Assembly (NCBI RefSeq): GCF_958450345.1
Contig: NC_088784.1
Location: forward strand, 71,015,747 to 71,079,746
Reading direction: 5' to 3'
Origin: Calliphora vicina
Taxonomy: Eukaryota; Arthropoda; Insecta; Diptera; Calliphoridae
Length of the DNA: 64,000 nucleotides
Under the pieces are notes generated by a model. It ran no database searches and had not been told where the DNA came from. It was given only the letters and a program-made list of their open reading frames with translations. This document shows, piece after piece, positions 47,647 through 58,922 of this stretch (the first letter of the stretch is position 1; each line of letters opens with the position of its first letter). The translations under genes were made by a program, and so were the position numbers.

Positions 47647-48350
47647 TATTGGGTGTATGACTTAAAAATATAGGATTTACAATAGATGGCATATCTTTTG
47701 AACGCGGTTTTTATTTTTAATAACTTATATGTCATTTTGAAGGGTAAATATCTGACATTTATTCTCACTTAGTTATTGAACATTATAGTGTAAACAGTGA
47801 CTTTTTTTGCTTTTTTCATATGCACGAAGTTTTTCTTTACATCTTTAATTTGAAAAAAAAGTTCCACTGACGCACACCGATTGCTCTAAAAAGCTTAAGG
47901 TGAATGTATTCCATCGGTTTTAATGTGCGAGAGATGGTTTGTGCGGTTCAGAAGTGGTGTTTTTGACAAGGAAAACAAATATTGCCCAGGCCAACCTAAT
48001 AAGTTTGAAGGCCAAGAATTGGAGGACAACATGGAGATTGTTGTCAAACTCAACAAAAGCTTTCAAAATCATATAAAGCTACTCAAGCAACAATTTCAAA
48101 ACTTTGCAAGCAGCTGGATCCATTTAAAAGCTTGGAAATTGGATAATTCGATACCATACGAATTAAAGCCGATAAATGAAAATCATTTTTGCACCGAATC
48201 ATTACTTGCGATGAAAAATAGATCCATTATAATAACCCGCAACGTAAGAGCTCATATGTGAAACCCGGCCAACCAGCCGAATTGACACCTACGCAACTGA
48301 TTCGTTTGAAACAAGTATTGACCGAAAAACGTCCAGAATATGTGGCCATA

Positions 48351-49284
48351 CTAGGATTGCCAGACGGGCTGGATTGTCAAGATTTTTCAATGCGTGTCAA
48401 GAATCATGAATTTTTATTTGTCAAGCTAAAACAGAATTTTAGAAATTTTCCCATCAAATTAATTTGCCACGTCAAAAATATATGGGGATTTTTTTATTTT
48501 TCAAAAATATATGTATTTAACTTTTGACAATCAGGAATCCTGCAATTCCCAAAAATGTTTTGAAAATACCAAAAATGAAATTTTTTGTTATTTTTTTTTT
48601 GCCTATAATATCCATAAAAAGTTTCGGGGTTATCGGGGCTATGCGATTTGAGAATTTTTGCCCTAAAGTTGAATTTTATATACAAATTTTTCAAATATTT
48701 TTTTTCATTTAAAGCTTTTCAAAAAGTATAAATTCCTTATACAAAATTTTCATGAACATTTTTTTAAATTTTCATCAGTATTTACGTAAACCAGATTCCA
48801 CGAGTTTGATTAAATCTGTTACTAAGAATACCAAATACTGTGGCAAAATAAATATGTAGATTTAAAAATTAACTGTTGCTTTAATTTATTCAAAGTTTTT
48901 GTTAATATTAGTTTAGTAAGAAACCTTTCATACTAGGCAATTTAGTTGCGCAAGTCTCTTGTGTTTGTAGATGCTAGAGGTAATGTCGGGTTAAGGAAAA
49001 GAAAATTTTGCATGCTGTTTTGTTGTTGGGCAAGAGACTTGCGCAACTAAATTGCCTAGTGTGAAAGGGGTCTAACTTGTTTTTGTTAATAAAAAATCGT
49101 TTACGTAGTTGCAGATTATATTTGAAATACCCTTTATATATCCTCAAACACTGTAAAATATTAAAAAACGTACCAAATTTGTTAAATTATCAATTTAACT
49201 GAATTTTATATAGTCAAGAAAAATCAAGTTTTTTTTCTATTCTGAATGTCAACTTTTTTACCGATTTCGATCTGGCAAGCCTAG
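48351..49284. mobile_element. 934-bp element with ~15-bp imperfect TIRs inside mariner copy 4
   Basis: The left end CTAGGATTGCCAGAC and right end (complement) CTAGGCTTGCCAGAT form inverted repeats. CTAG at both edges could be a 4-bp target duplication or part of the TIR. The interior is AT-rich without a transposase, so it is non-autonomous. It precisely interrupts mariner sequence. Confidence 0.65.
48924..49068. mobile_element. 145-bp hairpin MITE nested in the 934-bp element
   Basis: 38-bp arms (48924-48961 and 49031-49068) with one mismatch, starting CCTTTCA(T/C)ACTAGGCAAT and containing GTTGCGCAAGTCTCTTG. It is related in its TTGCGCAAGTCT core to the MITE at 50.5 kb. Confidence 0.75.
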
Positions 49285-49612
49285 GTCAGACATATCTGTT
49301 AAAAACTATTTAGAAAGAAGTGGTTGGCAAGTTTTGGCAAACCTTATACTCCAGACCTTGCCCCGTCCGACTATTATCTGTTTCGATCGATGCAAAATTT
49401 TCTCTCTGGGATACGCTTCACTTCAAAACAGTGTATCTGAAATTGGCTTGATACGTTATTCGCCTCAAAAGATGATTAGTTTTTTTTTATCTCGGAATTC
49501 ATATGTTGCCAGAAAGATGGGAAAAGGTCATAGCTAACAATGGGCAATAGTTTGAATAAATTAATGTTCTAAAAATGTTTCAAAAAGCTAAAAAATTAAA
49601 AAAAATCCCGCC

Positions 49613-50195
49613 ATGTCCGTCTGTATGTTGAAATCAACTTTCCGTAGCCCCCAAATAACTTACATACATCATTCAATATATCGGGAATTCTTCCGGCTCT
49701 TCGGTTGCTATTTAAAATCGACAAAATCGGCACATAAAAGGCTGAGATATAAGGAAAAACAGGGACAACCTCGATATTTGCCCTATTTTTTTATCTATAT
49801 CTGGATTAATAAGTCATTAATATAGACAATATGGATATCTAATGATAGATATTTCAAAGTCCATTGCAACGATGTATAGTAAGTTGGACATACGATGGGT
49901 CAAAATATTTTTTAAATCGAATTTTTTTTTCATCCAAAAATTTTTTTTGGCATAAATTAATTTTCCAAAATTTTTTTTTTTAAAAATTAAAAAAAAAAAA
50001 TTTTAAAAATTAAAAAAAAAATTGGAAAAAACTTTTTTAAAAAAAAATAAAAAACCATTTGGAAAAAAATGTTAAAAACAATTTAAAAAAAAATTAATTT
50101 TGTTTAAATAATATTTAAAAAAAAATATTTTTAAGTATAATTTGGTGAAGGGTATATAAGACCGGAACAGCCGAATATAGCTCTCTTACTTGTTT
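49613..50195 (+). mobile_element. Helentron/DINE-like element, family B, copy 5, 5' truncated
   Basis: Starts at the microsatellite block (CCATGTCCGTCTGTATG), continues with the family blocks and ends GGTGAAGGGTATATAAG, CCGGAACAGCCGAATATAGC (hairpin region) and CTCTTACTTG. The 5' third is missing and the junction is with the mariner 3' TIR. Confidence 0.8.
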
Positions 50196-50528
50196 CTTCA
50201 CACATTTTTTTCTTTTAAAAATTGTTTTTAATATTTACCTCAAATTAGTAAGATTTGGCACATACGGATATGTATCACTCTTGCTAGTATTATAATATTT
50301 TAATTATCAGTAGAATGTCATCTTTTCGAGGGGGAAAATAGGAAAATTTAGGTTTATTTAATTGAAGACGATATTCAGTTTTGAAGTAAACAATTTTTAA
50401 ATTCTATCCATTATTTTTCGACCACAGGAATGTTGGACTGTCATATTTAAAAAAATGGTCTAAATCATGATAATACATCAGTTCTAGCTTAATTTTCCTT
50501 TCACTGTATAATAATTCCAATGTTAAGT
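50196..50528. other. AT-rich spacer, no gene seen
   Basis: Nothing recognisable. Confidence 0.5.
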
Positions 50529-50683
50529 GCTGGTTCACACACGTCAACTTTACTTGCGCAAGTCTTGAGTTTGTTGATTAGAGAGGAGGGGAGATTGTAA
50601 AGATTTTCTTACTTTTCTTCCTCTCTCTCTCTCTTTTATAAACTCAAGACTTGCTCAAGTTAATTTGACGTGTGTGAACCAGC
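50529..50683. mobile_element. 155-bp hairpin MITE
   Basis: Ends are GCTGGTTCACACACGTCAA inverted repeats extending about 45 bp (with ACTTG(C/A)GCAAGTCTTGAG). The loop includes a (CT)n run near 50622-50633. No coding sequence. It shares the GCGCAAGTCT core with the hairpin at 48.9 kb. Confidence 0.8.
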
Positions 50684-51694
50684 TATAATTCAAGTTTTGT
50701 AGCGATCTTATAGTTCTATATTCTCTAGCATTTATTTTTTCATCTCAATCCCACTGTGCATGTTTAATACTGTTTTATAGAGCTTTGTTATTGTTTTATA
50801 TACAAAACTATGTTGTTGTTATTGTTATTATAACAATTGTTGTTTGGAGTTTGAACACCTTATTTGTAGCTTTATTTTTCAGTTAATGTAGCAGCAGCAG
50901 CAGTTTTTGTGTTTTGTTGCCACTACTACAGTTTGCTTGACTAATCTACAAAACTTTAAACAAAAAACAAAAAAATAAATCAGAAAATTATTGGCAGGCC
51001 GTCAGGCTAACTGCCAGTTTGGCTGACTGGTTGGTTGACTGACTGGGTAACAGACTCACCGAGTGACTGATTAAACTTACAAAATAGTCGATTTTTTTAT
51101 AAAGTTTTTTTTTCTTCAATATTTTATTATTATTGTTGTTGTTATTATTATTTTATTATTATTATTACTATTAAATGTTGCTTTAGTATGTATAACTAAG
51201 TATTTTGTAGTTGTTGGTTTTGTTTTAGCTATTTTCATTTAGTTTTACATTGTATATATTTTGTTTTGCTGCTGTATTTTAAAATCTACACTCATTTTAA
51301 CTTTTAATTTTGTTTTGTTTAGTTTTTTCACTATTTTTCTTTTCTTTAGCTATTTTTGTAGTTGTTGCTGCTGCTATTTTGCTGCAACTACAGTAATCGA
51401 TAAAGCAGCAGCAGTTGATTTGGTAGTTAATTTATAAAAAGGTTGGTATTTGTATGCAAAATTATTATTCGATCAAAGTTACCTTAAAATTTCATCAGAA
51501 ATTTTAAATTTTACAGAATTATTTTTAAATTTTTTCTTTCATAAAATACTTTTGCAAATCTTTTGAATTTCGAAAGTTTTTTCACAAAGAACAAATGTTT
51601 TTTTTATAATTCACCAACAAAACACTTGCTAACTTTTATATTTGTGGGTTTAACAAGTTACACAAATCGAAAAGAATCAATAGGAGAAACAATT
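50684..51694. other. Spacer with simple repeats, no gene seen
   Basis: Short (GCA)n runs near 50890-50902 and 51403-51412, and a (TTA/TTG)n run near 51125-51170. No gene recognised. Confidence 0.5.
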
Positions 51695-52628
51695 CTTACA
51701 TAAAAATGCGAGATTTACAATAGATTTGTTTTAATAACTTGTAAGTCATTTTGAAGGGTAAATATCTGTCATTTATTCTCACTTAGATATTAAACATTAT
51801 AGTGTAAACAATTACGTTTTTTTGCTTCGAAAATGTAGAATTTTGAACCAACAAAGCGTCATATGCGGGAAGTTTTGCTTTACTTCTTTAATATGAAAAA
51901 AAAGTGACGCTGAAGCCCACCGATTGCTCACCGAAGCTTATGGTGAATTTGTTCCATCGGTTTCAATGCGCGATAGATGGTTTGTTCGGTTCAGAAGTGA
52001 TGATTTTGACAGGGAAGACAAAAATCGTCTAGGACAGCTTATCAAATTTGTGGACAAATAATTGGAGGAATTACTCCATGAAGATTGTTGTCAAACTCAA
52101 CAAGAGCTTGCAAAGTCAATCAGCAATTTCAAACGTTGGCTTAGCAGGATTCATTCAAAGCAGGGAAAAGGGCTACCATACGAATTGAAGCTGAGAGTCT
52201 TTGAAAGACGATTTTGTATGTCTAAAATGCTGCTTGAACGCTATAAAAGAAAATCATTTTTACACCGAATCATTACGTAAGAGATCGTACGTGAAGCTCG
52301 GCTAACCAGCCCAATCGACATCAAAATCAAATATTCATGGCGCTAAGGTAATTCTCTGTATTTGGTGTGAGCAAAAGGGTCCTTTATATTATGAGCTACT
52401 GAAATCTGTACCGAACGCAACTGATTCGTTGGAATTGGCCGAAAAACGCTTAGAATATGCGGCCAGATATGAAACCTTAATATTCCATCATGACAACGCT
52501 CGGGCACATGATGCAATACCTGTTAAAAAGTATTTAGAATAAAGTAGTTGAGAAGTTTTATCCCACCCACTTTATATTCCAGACCTTGCCCCATCCGAAT
52601 ACTATTTGTGTCGATCGATGCAGAAGCT
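51695..52628 (+). pseudogene. Mariner transposon remnant (family 1), copy 5, 3' truncated
   Basis: The 5' TIR is partial (TACATAAAAATGCGAGATTT). The transposase includes AHRLLTEAYGE, LHEDCCQTQQELAKS, GLPYELKLRVFERRFCMSKMLLERYKRKSFLHRI, then a deletion removing CDEKW, and later IFHHDNARAHDAIPVKKY, which keeps the second catalytic Asp. It stops after the DYYLF-type block at about 52628, where a palindrome begins. Confidence 0.8.
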
Positions 52629-52631
52629 TCT

Positions 52632-52680
52632 ATATAGCAAATAGACAAAAACTCCTTGCATTTTTGTCTATTTGCTATAT
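52632..52680. repeat. Perfect palindrome with 20-bp arms
   Basis: Arms 52632-52651 (ATATAGCAAATAGACAAAAA) and 52661-52680 are exact inverse copies with a 9-nt loop. It sits at the junction between mariner copy 5 and the next transposon remnant. Confidence 0.9.
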
Positions 52681-53510
52681 GAGAACAACGCACTGTGTAC
52701 CCCCGATATTCCAAAGCGTCCACCAATAGGACCTTCCGAACTTTAATAGCTCATAGTGGTCATATCTGTTGATTAAACTCTCATTTATTCAGTTTGTTTT
52801 GCCAAATCACCATGGACAGATTCAGCATTCAACGAGCACGTGCAAATGATAAAAGTGTTTTATCAAAATTGATGTTCTGTTTGCTTTTCATCAAAAAAAC
52901 ATACATATTTAGTGATGAAGCCCATTTCTGTGACAAATTTGACGATAAAATCCACATTAGATTCAAGAGCGTCCAACACAAAATCCTTTTCGATGACGAG
53001 GCACATTAGATTCAAGAGCGTTCAATGCTTTCCAAAAAAATCAGAGTTTGATGTGTATTTTGGGCTGTCGTCATCATCGGGCCATATTTCTTTGAGAAAG
53101 ATGTTGGCCAGGCCATCGCCATCAATGGCGAGCGTTATAGATTAATGATTTCGAATATATTTTGGGGTTTCAACAGGTCGTCGCTATGCGCCACACAGCT
53201 CATTTCACATTGAACATTCTGCACGAGCGATTTGAAGGCATCGTTATCTCACGTGAAGTTGATGTCAACACTTTTTTTTACCCCTTTTACACTTTTTATT
53301 GTGGAATTTTCTTAAGTCTCAGGTCTATGTGAATTAGCCATAAACTACAGCGGCCCTCAAAACCAACATAACTCATGTCTTCGGTCAAATTCAGCCTGAT
53401 TTATTTTGGACATTTCGGAAGCGCGTCATCCAGCAAAGACGCGAATGAAATTTTCACGATGTAATATTCCACACATAGGCATCGATAGGCCTTTCAAACG
53501 TATATAAAAT
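52681..53510 (+). pseudogene. IS630-Tc1-type DDE transposase remnant, non-mariner
   Basis: A start-like MDRFSIQRARANDKSV (52812) is followed by a deletion, then TYIFSDEAHFCDKF (first catalytic Asp context). With frameshifts, IIGPYFFERDVGQAIAINGERYRLMI (about 53075-53145) and LHERFEGIVISREVDVN (about 53218-53270) follow. A C-terminal stretch (about 53345-53470) reads ALKTNITHVFGQIQPDLF. Motif order matches DDE_3-type transposases whose family form has VNGERYR and a DGATCHTA box. That box is lost here. A short internal duplication (CACATTAGATTCAAGAGCGT at 52961 and 53004) is present. Inactive. Confidence 0.7.
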
Positions 53511-53859
53511 TTTTATGAAACCTCACACACACTTTGTTTTAGTTAAATTTAAAGATAGGAAGTGCTAATGAAAGACCCTTTACAAGGTCCAAAACTTAAA
53601 CTCTACTATAAATTTTCCATAATCTTGGGAAGTTTTATTAAAATCAGAAAATCCGCTTAGAAATTATATAATATTATTTACTTTTTTTCGAAATTCCCCC
53701 ATTGGGCACCATTTGCACAATACTCGTAGTATTGTTGGTGTAACAACATTGTTGCAACATTGAAAACGAGAGTATCCCAGCAGTTAAGCAAGTAGTCAAT
53801 GTATACCTTATAGACAGTAATTGTCACTAATGTCCTATCACTTGGCTGTCTCCCATTTA

Positions 53860-54040
53860 CTCTCTTTGTAGTGCAGAGAGAAGACAATTGTCACTTTTGT
53901 GTCTATAAGTAATCTAGAGGGTAGTCACTTAAAACATTTTTAAGTAATTCGCACTCTTTGTAGTGCCTTATGTCACTTATGTGTCTCTAAGTAATCTAGA
54001 GGGTAGTCACTTAAAACATTTTTTAAGTAATTCGCACAAA
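53860..54040. repeat. 82-bp tandem duplication
   Basis: GTCTATAAGTAATCTAGAGG at 53901 and GTCTCTAAGTAATCTAGAGG at 53983, each followed by GTAGTCACTTAAAACATTTT and AAGTAATTCGCAC. Origin unknown. Confidence 0.8.
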
Positions 54041-54149
54041 CTGGTTTTAGGCAAATTGTGTTGACATAATTCTCATTTAAAAGATTTTTATATTTTTGGA
54101 AAGCGCTCGCCGAGGTCTTGAATGTGCAATATTTTAGACCTATATTTTT

Positions 54150-54490
54150 AAAAAAGCAGACCAAGGTTTGGCATAATTTTAAAATTTAAATTTTGAAATG
54201 CTTATAACTCGGAAATTATAAGAGATATATAGCACACATATTTTTTCAAGATATAAAAATCTTTGAAATCGAATGGGAAACAAAAAATTGCACGTGTTTA
54301 AAAATTTTACATGTCGTAGGTACCCTACTTTGAGCCCCCATAGCGTCGCCCCTGAATCAGTTGTAGGGCCCATTTTAATAACATAAACTAGAATACTCCT
54401 TGGCCCATGTCAAATTTTATATCGATAGGACCAGCCGTTTAGAAATGTCAGATTTATTTCCAAAAAAATTACATTCTGCCCCACTGTGCA
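54150..54490 (-). repeat. Repeat family D, copy 1 (5' part)
   Basis: On the minus strand it begins CACAGTGGGGCAGAAT and continues through GGCTGGTCC, CCAAGGAGTATTC, CAGGGGCGACGCTATGG, GTAGGGTACC and TTTTTAAACACGTGC. The same order occurs in copy 2 at 57.7 kb. Confidence 0.7.
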
Positions 54491-55960
54491 GTATGTGAAT
54501 CCAATGGGTTGACTACTTTGAAACAGCTAGCAGACAGTCTCATTGTAATAAAAAAGGGTCAATTGATCCCCTGCTTAGGACATGCACGTGTTAAAATAAC
54601 TAGTTACGTAGCTATTGAAGTAACTAGGTCCCACCCAAAATAATGGGTAAAACCACTAGTTCGGGACTGTCTCCGAGAACATCTGGGATGTGAACGATTA
54701 TTAGGTATTATCATTACGATATTGTGACGATGTTGGTAAACCCAATGTCGGAATGTGATTTTCCTGGCTGGTTAGCTTAAAAACTAAATTTTCATATGAT
54801 CAAATTACCACAATACCCACCAACATAATAATAATAATAAATATTTAGTTCAATATAGATATTACTTTAAAAGTTTGCACTTGTCATTCAAAAAAAAAAT
54901 GGAAAGAAAAAAATCAAATCATCACGAACTTCTGACAGTTTAATTGATTTCTCTAGTTTCCGGCCACTAACGTTTGACAATTTATTGAACAATATTTTTG
55001 CTATACTTGTTGTCAATAATTGTTACTCTTTTTCCAGCACTCTTATCATTATTAAATGCTGTTTGTTATTTGTCAACTATGGCAACAAATTATTGTATAA
55101 TATACAATATAAAAATGCCAATAATCTTATCAAAATAACAAACAGTTTGAACACGCCAATACAGCAGTTAGTTTTCTTATGGGCTATAAACTAGATAAAA
55201 TAATAAATATTATACACTACAAACATATATATCTAGTTTTAGATTTTTCTAAGAATTTCAAACTATTTCAAGAATCTATTGCAAAAAAAAAAATAAAAAG
55301 ATAAAAAATAACTACAAACCAATGAGTTGAGAAAAATTTATCATTAGGAAGTATGTACAAGATATATGTATTTATGTACATATGGATGTAGTACCCGACA
55401 TGTAATTCAAATCAATAACTAACGTGTTGGAATAGAATGCCAACAAACTAATAAATAAATGAAAAAAAACATAAAATTAAAAGGTTTCATCATTTTAGTA
55501 GTACTTGGATTGAAGTGATTTGTTGAATGGGTATATGAATGTAATTGAAACAATTTCATTTATCATCTGTGAATAAATTGTTGATTTGATGTTGGTGTAG
55601 AACATGAAATTGCATGTTAGCAAAGTTAAATTGATATTTGAAAATAAAAAATTATTTTAAAAATAATGAAGTTTGATCACATGACATCTATGTCATACTA
55701 AACTATAGAATTTAATTTACTCGATCCAAAAATGGTTTAATAATTGGCACATTAAATACGCAGCTGAATTGTTGATTGAAATTTCATATAAAGTTTTTCA
55801 ATGATTGGATTATTGATATAGAATCAGTGAATCTCAATATTTTTAGAAATTCGCAATAAGTATTAATATCCTAAGCTAAGTTATAAATAAATTTGATCAT
55901 TAGGGTGGTCCTTATAAGATCCCAAGGTCTTAAATTGTTCTCCGTTCTTTAAAAACTATA
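54491..55960. other. Spacer, no gene seen
   Basis: Includes TAACTAGTTACGTAGC and a short AATAATAATAATAA run near 54825-54840. The rest is AT-rich with no credible frame. Confidence 0.45.
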
Positions 55961-55981
55961 AACAAAAGTTACGAACAGGAG

Positions 55982-56073
55982 GTCGATTCTGGTTCTGTGA
56001 AACGAGAATCAGAAACTCTATTAAAATATGAAAAAAACTTTTCATTTCACCGTTTCACAGAACCAGAATCGAC
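55982..56073. repeat. Inverted repeat with 23-bp perfect arms
   Basis: Arms 55982-56004 and 56051-56073 (GTCGATTCTGGTTCTGTGAA and complement) flank a 46-nt loop. Probably a small MITE whose outer ends have decayed. Confidence 0.8.
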
Positions 56074-56104
56074 TCCCAGCTCGCCTAGAGTTAACGCTGT
56101 CAAT

Positions 56105-56690
56105 CTTACTCACTGTCTATACGTGACAAATATTTATCATAACAATTAATTAAGACAAAAGCAATAATACTAATAAATGGGTACTATAGCTGATATTTAT
56201 ACCCTACACCACCATAGTGGGGAGGGTCGCAATTTTGAAGATATTTCGATGAAATTTGATACATATTATTTTTTCGGCTCAAGCACCAAGCCTATTGAAA
56301 CTGGCTGAAATCGGTCCATTATTTCACCAAGCCAACATACAAATGTCCTCCCGAAATTGGACTTTATCGGTCATAAATGTTTAATTTATATATGTATCTC
56401 CACAAATTCCGATCAAAATAAGTTTTATATACACAAAACTCATGTCACCAAATTTTGTTACGATCGATCCATAATTAGTCATAGATCCCATATAGACCCG
56501 CTTTCGAAAATCACTCAAAAATATAAATTATTGACATTTTAAAAGAAAAATGTTTCTGCTCTTTTACTTAGTGTAGGGTATTATATGGTCGGGCTTGATC
56601 GACCATACTTTCTTACTTGGTTTTTTATCTTGACAACCATTTTGACGTTTATCGTGACATAAATTTATCAGGTAAAGATATAGGGTTAAG
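56105..56690 (+). repeat. Repeat family E, copy 2, interrupted by a Helentron
   Basis: The left piece (CTGTCTATACGTGACAAATA, AGCAATAATACTAATAAATG) and the right piece (TTTTTTATCTTGACAACC, TGTTTATC-like) together match the continuous copy at 59739-59925. Confidence 0.65.
56198..56620 (+). mobile_element. Helentron/DINE-like element, family A, copy 4 (microsatellite deleted)
   Basis: TATACCCTACACCACC start, direct jump from GGGGAGGG to GTCGCAATTTTGAAG (central block and microsatellite lost), GTGTAGGGTATTATATGG, hairpin with one change and CTTACTTG end. Inserted into a T run of repeat E. Confidence 0.85.
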
Positions 56691-57210
56691 TATGCGTTTC
56701 ACTTTAACTACAACGTGACTAACGTGAGAAAAATGATAAAGAAAATCATTATTAAAGATATTTTCTCACACATCTTGAACAAATTTCGAACATTACTTCA
56801 ACAGAGGATAAGGATCCCTGTGGGCAGCTACAGTAGCTTAAGTAGCTCTCCCAATGAACCAACTCCAGACAGTCCACTTCTTCCAACATCCAATAATCAC
56901 TATTTCGTGGGCTGCATTCTTATTTATCGCCTTATTATCCTTTAGGGCCACTTTTTTGGCACTAATAGATTTAGATATTAAGACTCGGATATCGTAACTC
57001 TTGCTAGTGACTTGTCGGAATGTTTTTTTAATGTATGACTCCCCAAGGAGTCTTGAAGTGCAGATAATTTGAAGCTATAGTAATCTGTAAAAATATTCTC
57101 AGTGGATTGAACTTTATACATATATTAATTTATCAACGAAATGTTTTGTGGCAAGTATGTATAAGCAAAAATACATTTTCTACTTCATTCAATTTGTTTT
57201 CCAATCTCCT
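56691..57210. other. Spacer, no gene seen
   Basis: The 76-codon plus frame at 56715-56945 has no recognisable homology. No repeat assigned. Confidence 0.4.
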
Positions 57211-57456
57211 ACAAAGAGAAAACAGATTCGTAGTATCAACCGAATTTATTGCCTATCGAATGATTCGGTTGTACACATAGAATTTGTCTGTTCTGTCAAC
57301 AGAAAATCAATTGATAAAGAAGAATTTCGGTTGAAGCTAAAAAAAACTTTTGTTACCATTTGTAAAATTTCGTAGCCACAACCGTAAAAATTGATCACTA
57401 AGTCAGAATCATTCGATTGACAACCAATTCGGATGCTACTACGAATCTATTTTTTC
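57211..57456. mobile_element. MITE family H, copy 2
   Basis: Diverged copy of the element at 39933-40179: AGAGAAAACAGATTCGTAG, ATCGAATGATTCGGTTG, GATAAAGAAGAATTTC and the inverse end AATCATTCGATTG, CTACGAATCTATTTTTTC. Terminal bases have decayed. Confidence 0.8.
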
Positions 57457-57654
57457 AACATTTAATAATGTCAAAACGAGCAGTCTGATGAGAGGTCAAA
57501 CGTCTTAATTACATATGCCAATCATTAGGTTGGCCAGTGGATAAGCCATATATTCTGTTAGACGATATTGCTTCAAGTTGTTCTAGCAGTTGTAAGGCGA
57601 GAACCTTAGAATGTATATTTAGCATTTCAAAAGTAAAACTGATATAGATTTACA

Positions 57655-57696
57655 TTTGGTCGATTCACAAGGTATCCTATCATGTTATATTTCACA
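57655..57696 (+). repeat. Single terminus of the MITE I family
   Basis: TTGGTCGATTCACAAGGTAT followed by CCTATCATG matches the terminal repeat of the element at 62709-62970. The other end is absent. Here it abuts repeat D. Confidence 0.75.
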
Positions 57697-58922
57697 ATGC
57701 ACAGTGGGGCAGAATCAATATTTTTTTTCGGCTGGTCCGATTTGACTCTGGCGTAGCCAAGGAGTATTCAAGTTTAAGTTTTTAAAAATGGACCCTACCA
57801 ATGATCCAGGGGCGGCGTTAAGGACGCTCAATGTAGGGTATCTTCGACATGTACAATTTTTAAACACGTGCCATTTCTTGGTCTTGAAAAACATGCTTGC
57901 GCTTTAAAACTCAGTCCAAAAATATTGCTGGGAAAATACATTTCAGAAGCTGCTTTCCGTTTTCAGATTTTAGAACATGTGGCTCAAAGTTGAAATTTTG
58001 ATAAAAAATAGGTCAAATTCCGAAGGGCGTAGCACAGAGGGATGGCTTCATACTTTTTGTGGCAAAAATTATAAGAAGTGGTCGTACAGTGCTGAAATTT
58101 GTCGCCGAGAATTATATGGACAAAACTAAGAAAAAAATAAAATTTTATCAAAATCGACCACTCCCAACGCTCACTGCCCATACAATTCAAATAGATTTTT
58201 TTCCATAAAATTTTTCCTATCCACGTAACAGTCTAGAAATTTGGTGCATATATTTTTTGAAACAAAAGAAGAACTCATGCCGAGTTTTAATAAAATCGGT
58301 CACTCCCACCGCCCACGAAACCCATAAATATGTAAATAAGAATTTTTTTGATATTTCGTTTATTATTCGACAAAAAATTTTATGTTTTCATCCTGTTCCG
58401 AAAACTATTTTTTTTAATCGAAACAAGACACTCCCAACTTTCATTTTATTAAAAACAAGTAAGAAAGTATGGTAGGTCAAGCCCGACCATATAATACGCT
58501 ACACTAAGTAAAAGAGCAAAAATATTTTTCTTTTAAAATTTCAATAATTTATATTTTTGAGTGATTTTCGGAAGTGGGCCTTATATGGGGGCTATGACCA
58601 ATTATGGACCGATCACCATGAAATTAGTTCGTGTAATTTATGTCTATATGAAAGTTAATTATTTTGAATTTTGTGTGTATACCAACATTTTTAAGCGATT
58701 TATGCACGTCAAAGTGATTTTCGGAAGCGGGTCTATATGGGAGCTATGACTAATTATGGACCGATCGTAACAAAATTTGGTGACATGAAAAAATTTAAAT
58801 TTTTCTTAAAACTATAAGTGTAAATTTCATTTTTAAACATTTCTCTAAAAAACTGCATCATTTGATTTTTGAAATTGAGTGTTTGAAAAATTGACTTTTT
58901 GACATCAAAATCCCTCTGTGCG
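57697..58922 (+). mobile_element. Repeat family D, copy 2, possible DNA transposon with CACAGTG ends
   Basis: Begins CACAGTGGGGCAGAATC and may end CAAAATCCCTCTGTG (complement CACAGAGGGATTTTG), giving short imperfect TIRs. Interior runs such as AAATCGACCACTCCCA and AAATCGGTCACTCCCACC recur. No transposase frame seen. No clear target duplication. A truncated Helentron is nested at 58451. Element boundaries are inferred. Confidence 0.5.
58451..58788 (-). mobile_element. Helentron/DINE-like element, family A, copy 5, truncated
   Basis: Starts AAACAAGTAAGAAAG, hairpin region GGTAGGTCAAGCCCGACC, then the terminal block up to CAAAATTTGGTGACATGA, where similarity ends. The 5' half in element orientation is missing. 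Confidence 0.8.

Larger units (their letters stand above)
47649..49612 (+). pseudogene. Mariner transposon remnant (family 1), copy 4, split by another element
   Basis: The 5' TIR TTGGGTGTATGACTTAAAAA begins at 47649 after TA. The transposase runs MCERWFVRFRSGVFDKENK..., KFEGQELED, then frameshifted pieces to KRPEYVA at about 48348. It resumes after the insertion at about 49285 with LFRS-type and LPERWEKVI-type blocks (about 49500-49545). The 3' end stops at AATCCCG (49612), fused to a Helentron that removed the rest of the 3' TIR. Confidence 0.8.
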
